Source: Chloroflexota bacterium (GTDB lineage Bacteria > Chloroflexota > Limnocylindria > Limnocylindrales > CSP1-4). Taken from it: a DNA stretch of 10,479 nucleotides. Position numbers and translations under genes: made by a program. The DNA is taken from contig JADGQG010000057.1 of NCBI GenBank assembly GCA_017882025.1, forward strand, positions 1 to 10,479, given 5' to 3'. The notes beneath the pieces are model-generated. The model had not been told where the DNA came from. It saw only the letters and a program-made list of their open reading frames with translations, and made no database searches. Shown in pieces: positions 6,401 to 10,479 of the stretch; position 1 is the first letter of the stretch, and every line of letters starts with the position of its first letter.

Positions 6401-7674
6401 GGCCCCCGGTCCTGCGTGAGCGTGCGAATGCCGACCGCCGCGGCCGGCGCAGTGTACACCCGGGGCAGGCGTGCAGCCATCGCGGCGACCACCTCCCAGC
6501 TGATCGTGGCGCGTTCCTGCGCCAGCTCCGCGGCGGTAATCCGGTCACTGCCCTGCTCGCCGAGGAGGACGAACTCGTCGTCGGGCGTGACGGGCGGCCC
6601 GGGAACGTCGGTCACATCGGCCATCACGGCGTCCATCGCGACCGTCCCCACGAGCGGCACCCTGCGGCCGCGGACAATGGCCGTCGCGCGGCCCCCGAAC
6701 GAGCGGGTCCAGCCGTCGGCATAGCCCAGCGGGAGCGTCGCGATCCGGCTGGCGCGGGCCGTGACGAAGCTTGGCCCGTACCCGACGCCCTCGCCGACGG
6801 GCAGCTCCGCCACCCGCACCGGCCGTGCACGAAGCGAAAGGACGGGCCGCAGCGCGGCCTGGATTCCGGTCGCTGCCCCCCCGATCGGGAGCCCCTCGGG
6901 CGCGATCCCGTAGAGCGCGAGCCCGACCCGCAGGCCGTCGAAGACGGGCCGCTCCCCGCCGACGTACCGCTCGACCGCAAGCAGACCGCCCGACGCCAGC
7001 AGGTGGCGGTGCGGGGCGGGCAAACCGGCCGCGGCCAGCGCGTCGAGCACGGCCTGGAAGCGGTCCACCTGGCGGGCCATTCGGGCCGCGTCCTCCGGCG
7101 CCTGCAGGTGCGACCATGCTCCGTCGAAGTGGGCCCCGGGCACGTCCGTCAGCGCACGCACGGCGGCGACGGCCTGGTCCGGCGCCAGCCCGTCGCGGCC
7201 CAGGCCCGTCTCGATCCCGACGTGCACCGCGAGGTCGCCGAGGCGTCCCCGGGCGCGCCGGCGCGCCCGGGCATAGGCGGCCAGTCCGCGCGGCCAGACC
7301 ACCGCGTCGCCTGCCGCCACCGCGATCCCGGCGCGAGCAGCCTCCACGACGCCGTCCGGCAGGACCGGGAAGAGGACGAGGATCGGCGCCCGCAAGCCGG
7401 CGGCGCGGAGCTCGAGAGCCTCGTCGAGCGTGGCCACGCAGAGGCCGTGCGCGCCAGCCGCCAGCGCAGCGTGCGCGATCGGCACCGCGCCGTGGCCATA
7501 CCCGTTCGCCTTGACCACGGCCTCGACCAGCGTGCCGGTGGGGAGTGCGGCCAGGATCGCCCGGATGTTCCCAGCGAGCCGCTCCAGGTCGATCTCCAGC
7601 CAGGCCGTCCGCGGCAGCGGCGGGAGCCCGGCGGCCCGGAGGCGCGCCTCGATGGGCAGCGGCTCGTCGGTCAT
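6340..7674 (-). CDS. alr: Alanine racemase with non-canonical C-terminal tail
   Basis: Alr is a PLP enzyme that interconverts L- and D-alanine for peptidoglycan. Visible are the PLP lysine in VVKANGYGHG (Lys55), HVGIETGLGRDG (151-162), FDGLRVGLALYG (245-256) with the Arg that contacts the PLP ring (Arg249), EGVGYGPSF (295-303) with catalytic Tyr299, IATLPLGYADGW (311-322), VAMDAVMADV (345-354) and LPRVY (403-407). In the segment normally K-[VI]-D-T-G-M, the lysine that is carbamylated in Bacillus-type enzymes is Gly153. It is 444 residues against the usual 370-390. The last 37 residues, Arg/Trp-rich, continue past the normal PRVY end, and 61 bases of them read out of frame through the macro gene. 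The start ATG 7674 shares ATGA with nnrD and has no Shine-Dalgarno. The longer upstream open frame is shadow. Confidence 0.96.
   Translation of the reverse strand: MTDEPLPIEARLRAAGLPPLPRTAWLEIDLERLAGNIRAILAALPTGTLVEAVVKANGYGHGAVPIAHAALAAGAHGLCVATLDEALELRAAGLRAPILVLFPVLPDGVVEAARAGIAVAAGDAVVWPRGLAAYARARRRARGRLGDLAVHVGIETGLGRDGLAPDQAVAAVRALTDVPGAHFDGAWSHLQAPEDAARMARQVDRFQAVLDALAAAGLPAPHRHLLASGGLLAVERYVGGERPVFDGLRVGLALYGIAPEGLPIGGAATGIQAALRPVLSLRARPVRVAELPVGEGVGYGPSFVTARASRIATLPLGYADGWTRSFGGRATAIVRGRRVPLVGTVAMDAVMADVTDVPGPPVTPDDEFVLLGEQGSDRITAAELAQERATISWEVVAAMAARLPRVYTAPAAAVGIRTLTQDRGPWRRSRSGMAISVTSRWTRS
7248..7271. repeat. Perfect 24-bp palindrome inside alr
   Basis: CCCGGGCGCGCC is followed immediately by its exact reverse complement with no spacer. 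It encodes the Arg/Ala run ARARRRARG of alr (residues 135-143). It contains SmaI-like and AscI-like restriction palindromes. It is probably a by-product of GC-rich Ala/Arg codons, though it would form a cruciform or RNA hairpin. Confidence 0.65.
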
Positions 7675-8675
7675 CCGGCGGGCCGGCCAAAGCCGAGCGC
7701 GCCGACGCCCGCGCGACGCGCGGCGTCGGCGGTCAGCCGGTGGCGCGCGCGGGCGATCTCGAACGGCAGGTCGCCTGCCAGGAGCCCGGCGTCGCCGACG
7801 CGAAGCCGGACCGCCTCGCCGGCCATCCCGTGGAGATGGACGCCAAGACGCGCCGCCGCATATGGGGCAAGGCCCTGGGCGAGCAGACCGCCGATCGTCC
7901 CCGCCAGGACGTCGCCCGTGCCGCCCGTGGCGAGGGCCGGGTTCTCGAACGTTGCCACGGCGGCCGATCCGTCCGGGGCCGCGATCACCGTGTGCGCTCC
8001 CTTGAGCACCACCACGTGGCCCCAGGTGCGGGCCGCGTCGCGGGCTGCCGTGAGCCGGGCGGCATCGTCGCCGACGAGGTCCCCGTCGGCCCCGGGTCCG
8101 AGACCGCCGGCCGCCCGCAGGCGGCTGAACTCGCCCGCGTGCGGCGTGAGGACGCACGGCCGGGCCACGCCTTCCCACCAGCCATCCTCGGCGGCGAGCG
8201 ACCGGAGGGCCTCCGCGTCGACGACTGCCGGGCTGGCGTCGTCCCGGGCGCCTGCCGCGAGGATGCCGCGGATCATCTCGGCGGAGGCGAGCGACGGCCG
8301 AAGCCCGGGACCCACGACGAGGGCGTCGTGCTCATGGTCGAGGATCCTCGCCAGGGCGGGCTCCGGGTCCACCTCCTCGACGTCGTCCTCGGCGAGCGCG
8401 AGCGTGGTCGCCTCGACAACCTTCGCCGCGAAGAGCGGCTGGAGTGACTCGGGCACGGCGAGCGTGACGAGCCCCGCGCCGGCCCGGCCCGCCGCCTGGC
8501 ACACCAGGAGGGCTGCGCCCGCGTAGTCGAGTGACCCGGCCACGACGAGCAGCTTGCCGAACGTTCCCTTGTGGCCGCGGCCGGGCCGCTCCGGCAGGAG
8601 GAGGCCAGCGCGCCGGTCGTCGAGGCGCTCGGCGTCGGGCTGGCCCGCCTTGGCCGGGATGGGATGCTCATCCAT
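7671..8675 (-). CDS. nnrD: ADP-dependent NAD(P)H-hydrate dehydratase
   Basis: NnrD, a ribokinase-like enzyme, uses ADP to dehydrate damaged NADHX/NADPHX back to NAD(P)H. At 334 residues it corresponds to the dehydratase domain alone; the NnrE epimerase domain, often fused N-terminally, is absent. Motifs are GRGHKGTFGKLLVVAGS (32-48), the hydrophobic-Gly run GAALLVCQAAGRAGAGLV (53-70), DALVVGPGL (117-125), VVDAEAL (151-157), LTPHAGEFSRL (176-186), VVLKGAHTVI (222-231) and NPALATGGTGDVLAG (245-259), with the catalytic base Asp255. I chose ATG 8675, which overlaps the acpS stop by 8 bases (ATGGATGA) and has GGAGGAG 10 bases upstream. The stop overlaps alr as ATGA. The frame is open far 5' through acpS, but that part is Arg/Ser-rich shadow. 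Confidence 0.96.
   Translation of the reverse strand: MDEHPIPAKAGQPDAERLDDRRAGLLLPERPGRGHKGTFGKLLVVAGSLDYAGAALLVCQAAGRAGAGLVTLAVPESLQPLFAAKVVEATTLALAEDDVEEVDPEPALARILDHEHDALVVGPGLRPSLASAEMIRGILAAGARDDASPAVVDAEALRSLAAEDGWWEGVARPCVLTPHAGEFSRLRAAGGLGPGADGDLVGDDAARLTAARDAARTWGHVVVLKGAHTVIAAPDGSAAVATFENPALATGGTGDVLAGTIGGLLAQGLAPYAAARLGVHLHGMAGEAVRLRVGDAGLLAGDLPFEIARARHRLTADAARRAGVGALGFGRPAG
7700..7731. repeat. Imperfect hairpin just upstream of the alr start
   Basis: The arms CGCCGACGCC (7700-7709) and GGCGTCGGCG (7722-7731) pair perfectly. An unpaired C (7710) and a further GCGCG/CGCGC pairing follow toward the loop. It lies in the last codons of nnrD. On the mRNA it ends about 25 bases before the alr ATG at 7674, where no Shine-Dalgarno is visible. 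No U-tract follows, so it is not a terminator. An effect on coupled translation or mRNA processing is speculation. Confidence 0.5.
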
Positions 8676-9216
8676 CGTCGGTTCTCTCCTCCGCCACGGC
8701 GGCGAGCGCCGCCGCCTCCCGGCCCAGACCGCGGATGCGCTCCATCCGGCGGAGCAGCGCCGCCTCGCGCTCGCCCAGGCGTTCGTCGATGTCCGGCGGA
8801 AAGACGTAGCGACCGCCGGACGTGCGAACCCCGAACGCGATGGCGAGCGCGTACTCGCGCTCGTGGGTGATGCTGACGGCGATCCGAGCCAGCCCGAGCT
8901 GGTCGGCACGAGCCGCTGCCCGGCCGTGGAGACGGACCGCCGGCTGACCGGTCGGCAGTCGCTCGATCTCGATGTCGAGCCAGCCGATTCCCCGGACGCC
9001 GAGCCCAAGCACCTTGCTGACCGCCTCCTTCGCGGCCCACCGACCGGCAAACGTCTCGGGGCGAGCGCGCACATAGGCAGCCTCACGCGGCGTGAGCACG
9101 CGCCGGACAAAGCGATCCCCAAAGCGCGCGAGGGCATCGCCGATCCGCTCGACGCGGATGATGTCGAGCCCGAGCTCGGCGGTCCCGTCCGGGACCCGCG
9201 GGATCGGCGCGGCCAT
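8668..9216 (-). CDS. acpS: Holo-[acyl-carrier-protein] synthase with C-terminal extension
   Basis: AcpS transfers the 4'-phosphopantetheine arm of CoA to apo-ACP, activating it for fatty acid synthesis. The signatures are GLDIIRVERI (16-25) with Mg-binding Asp18, LTPREAAYV (41-49), FAGRWAAKEAVSKVLG (56-71) with Glu64, LPTGQPAVRLHGRA (87-100) and SITHEREYALAIAF (115-128). The core ends near residue 130, the usual family length of about 120-130. Another 52 residues follow: RTSGGRYVFPPD, then a charged, probably helical segment rich in Glu, Arg, Leu and Ala. The start ATG 9216 is 3 bases after the glmS TAG and lacks a clear Shine-Dalgarno, so reinitiation from glmS is likely. The in-frame stop is 8 bases into nnrD. 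The enzyme assignment is secure; the extension has no assigned role. Confidence 0.95.
   Translation of the reverse strand: MAAPIPRVPDGTAELGLDIIRVERIGDALARFGDRFVRRVLTPREAAYVRARPETFAGRWAAKEAVSKVLGLGVRGIGWLDIEIERLPTGQPAVRLHGRAAARADQLGLARIAVSITHEREYALAIAFGVRTSGGRYVFPPDIDERLGEREAALLRRMERIRGLGREAAALAAVAEERTDDG
8686..8692 (-). promoter_or_regulatory. Shine-Dalgarno site of nnrD
   Basis: The minus strand reads GGAGGAG, 10 bases from ATG 8675, inside the acpS 3' end. It decides the nnrD start in favour of 8675 over upstream in-frame codons. Confidence 0.7.
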
Positions 9217-9219
9217 GGG

Positions 9220-10479
9220 CTACTCGACCGTGACCGACTTCGCGAGATTGCGCGGCTGGTCCACGTCGGTCCCGCGGGCGACCGCGGCGTGGTACGCGAA
9301 CAGCTGGAGGGGGATGATGGCGAGGATGGGCCCGAGCACCTCGTGGGTCGGCGGAACCCACATGACGTCGTCGGCGAAGCGCTCGACCTGGTCGTCGCCC
9401 TCGGTCGCCACCGCGATCACGCGGGCGTCACGGGCCCGGCCCTCCATGATGTTGCTGACCAGCTTCTCGTAGACGGCGGAGCGCGTCGCGATCGCCACCA
9501 GCGGGCACTCCGCGTCGAGCAGGCTGATCGGCCCGTGCTTGAGCTCGCCCGCCGCATAGCCCTCCGCGTGCAGGTAGCTGACCTCCTTGAGCTTCAGCGC
9601 GCCCTCCATCGCGGTCGGGTACGTGTAGCCGCGCCCGACGAACATGAAGCCCCGGGAGTTGACGTATCGCTGGGCGATCTCGGCCACCCCACCGGCCGCA
9701 TCGAGGGCCCGCTGCGCGGCATCGGGGAGCGCCCGCAGGTCCCCGACGAGCTCCGCCTCGACCTGCCGGTCGAGCGTCCCCCGCAGCCGGGCGATCTGGG
9801 CCGCTACAAGGACCAGCGTCAGGACCTGGGTAGTGAACGTCTTCGACGCGGCGACCGCGACCTCGGGGCCTGCCTGGAGAAAGAGCACTGCGTCGGCCTC
9901 GCGGGTGATTGCCGACCCGACCGTGTTCGTCACCGCGATGATCGGACAGCCCTGCTCGCGCGCGAAACGGGTCGGGGCGATCGTGTCGGCCGTCTCGCCG
10001 GACTGCGTCACGGCGATCACGAGGGTCCGGCCGTCGAGCGGCGGCGGGCTGTAGCGGAACTCCGAGCCCACGGTCACGCGCGCCGGCAGGCCGGTCCACT
10101 CCTGGACTGCGGCGGCGCCGACCAGGGCGGCATAGGAGGCACTGCCGCAGGCCACGAACTCCACGCGATTCACGCCCGCCAGCGCCGCGGCCATGCCCGC
10201 CAGCTCGTCCGTGCGGACCGTGCTGTCGGAGCCGAGCCGCCCGGCGAGGCATTGCCGGAGCGCCTGCGGCTGTTCGTGGATCTCCTTGAGCATGAAGTGA
10301 TCGAAGCCGCCCTTCTCGGCTGCCTCCGGAGTCCAGTCCACCCGCGTCACGAGCCGCTCGAGCGGCGCCCCGTCGACGGCGGTGATCGTGGCGCCCGTCG
10401 GGCGGAGGTCGACGACGTCGCCGTCCTGGAGGAAGATCACCCGGTCCGTGTGAGCAAGGATCGCCGCGACGTCGGAGGC
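9220..10479 (-). CDS. glmS: Glutamine-fructose-6-phosphate aminotransferase, C-terminal two thirds
   Basis: GlmS makes glucosamine-6-phosphate from fructose-6-phosphate and glutamine, the entry step to UDP-GlcNAc for the cell wall. The window holds 419 residues. The frame is open through the right edge and about 190 N-terminal residues, including the catalytic Cys of the glutaminase domain, lie outside. The first visible residues, ASDVAAILAHTDRVIFLQDGD, are the end of the glutaminase domain. The linker contains HFMLKEIHEQP. The first SIS domain has ACGSASYAA, GSEFRY and TQSGETADT (158-166 of the visible part). The second SIS domain has GRGYTYPTAMEGALKLKE and EGYAAGELKHGPISLL. It ends DQPRNLAKSVTVE, the standard C-terminus with the catalytic Lys/His region intact. 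The phosphosugar loop reads AASKTFTTQ where STKAFTTQ is common. The start codon is not visible. Confidence 0.97.
   Translation of the reverse strand, partial: ASDVAAILAHTDRVIFLQDGDVVDLRPTGATITAVDGAPLERLVTRVDWTPEAAEKGGFDHFMLKEIHEQPQALRQCLAGRLGSDSTVRTDELAGMAAALAGVNRVEFVACGSASYAALVGAAAVQEWTGLPARVTVGSEFRYSPPPLDGRTLVIAVTQSGETADTIAPTRFAREQGCPIIAVTNTVGSAITREADAVLFLQAGPEVAVAASKTFTTQVLTLVLVAAQIARLRGTLDRQVEAELVGDLRALPDAAQRALDAAGGVAEIAQRYVNSRGFMFVGRGYTYPTAMEGALKLKEVSYLHAEGYAAGELKHGPISLLDAECPLVAIATRSAVYEKLVSNIMEGRARDARVIAVATEGDDQVERFADDVMWVPPTHEVLGPILAIIPLQLFAYHAAVARGTDVDQPRNLAKSVTVE

Noticed and set aside
7675..8178. A 168-residue N-terminal extension of alanine racemase.
   Set aside because: It runs out of frame through nnrD, is Arg/Gly-rich, and the ATG at 7674 gives the normal Alr N-terminus with an ATGA overlap.
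8676..9137. An N-terminal NnrE-like epimerase domain on NnrD from the upstream open frame.
   Set aside because: The translated extension is Arg/Ser/Ala-rich with no epimerase motif and lies antiphase over acpS; a Shine-Dalgarno supports ATG 8675.

Overview
This is a very GC-rich bacterial chromosome segment (roughly three quarters G+C by eye, G/C at most third codon positions, many GTG starts). It is read entirely on the minus strand and has essentially no non-coding DNA. The gene content and a MutL-like ASKHA protein without any mutase subunits suggest a Chloroflexota-type bacterium. This is inferred from memory of similar gene neighbourhoods, and no 16S or other marker in the window confirms it.

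In transcription order (right to left): the 3' two thirds of glmS (glucosamine-6-phosphate synthase, cut by the right edge); acpS (holo-ACP synthase with a C-terminal extension); nnrD (ADP-dependent NAD(P)H-hydrate dehydratase, without a fused epimerase); alr (alanine racemase with an unusual tail); a macro-domain protein; a 96-residue uncharacterised protein; a 574-residue MutL/GlmL-like protein; a 338-residue uncharacterised protein; tsaE, tsaB, rimI and tsaD (cut by the left edge).

The right block makes cell-envelope precursors and handles housekeeping: GlcN-6-P and D-alanine for peptidoglycan, ACP activation, and NAD(P)H repair. The left block is the bacterial t6A tRNA-modification set TsaB/TsaD/TsaE plus the GNAT acetyltransferase RimI; TsaC is not in the window. 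Between them lies a cassette of three genes of unknown role (96 aa, MutL-like, 338 aa), preceded by the macro-domain gene.

Spacing is extreme. Five junctions are GTGA stop/start overlaps, one is ATGA, one is an 8-base overlap, and alr overlaps the macro gene by 61 bases. The only gaps are 3 bases (glmS-acpS) and 9 bases (338-aa gene to tsaE). I infer one long, translationally coupled operon whose promoter and terminator both lie outside the window. No tRNA, rRNA, CRISPR array, insertion sequence or riboswitch was seen, and no gene-free stretch longer than 9 bases exists.

The best candidates for something undescribed are the three-gene cassette, whose MutL-like member has degenerate nucleotide-binding motifs, and the macro domain, whose ligand-binding loop has lost both usual asparagines.
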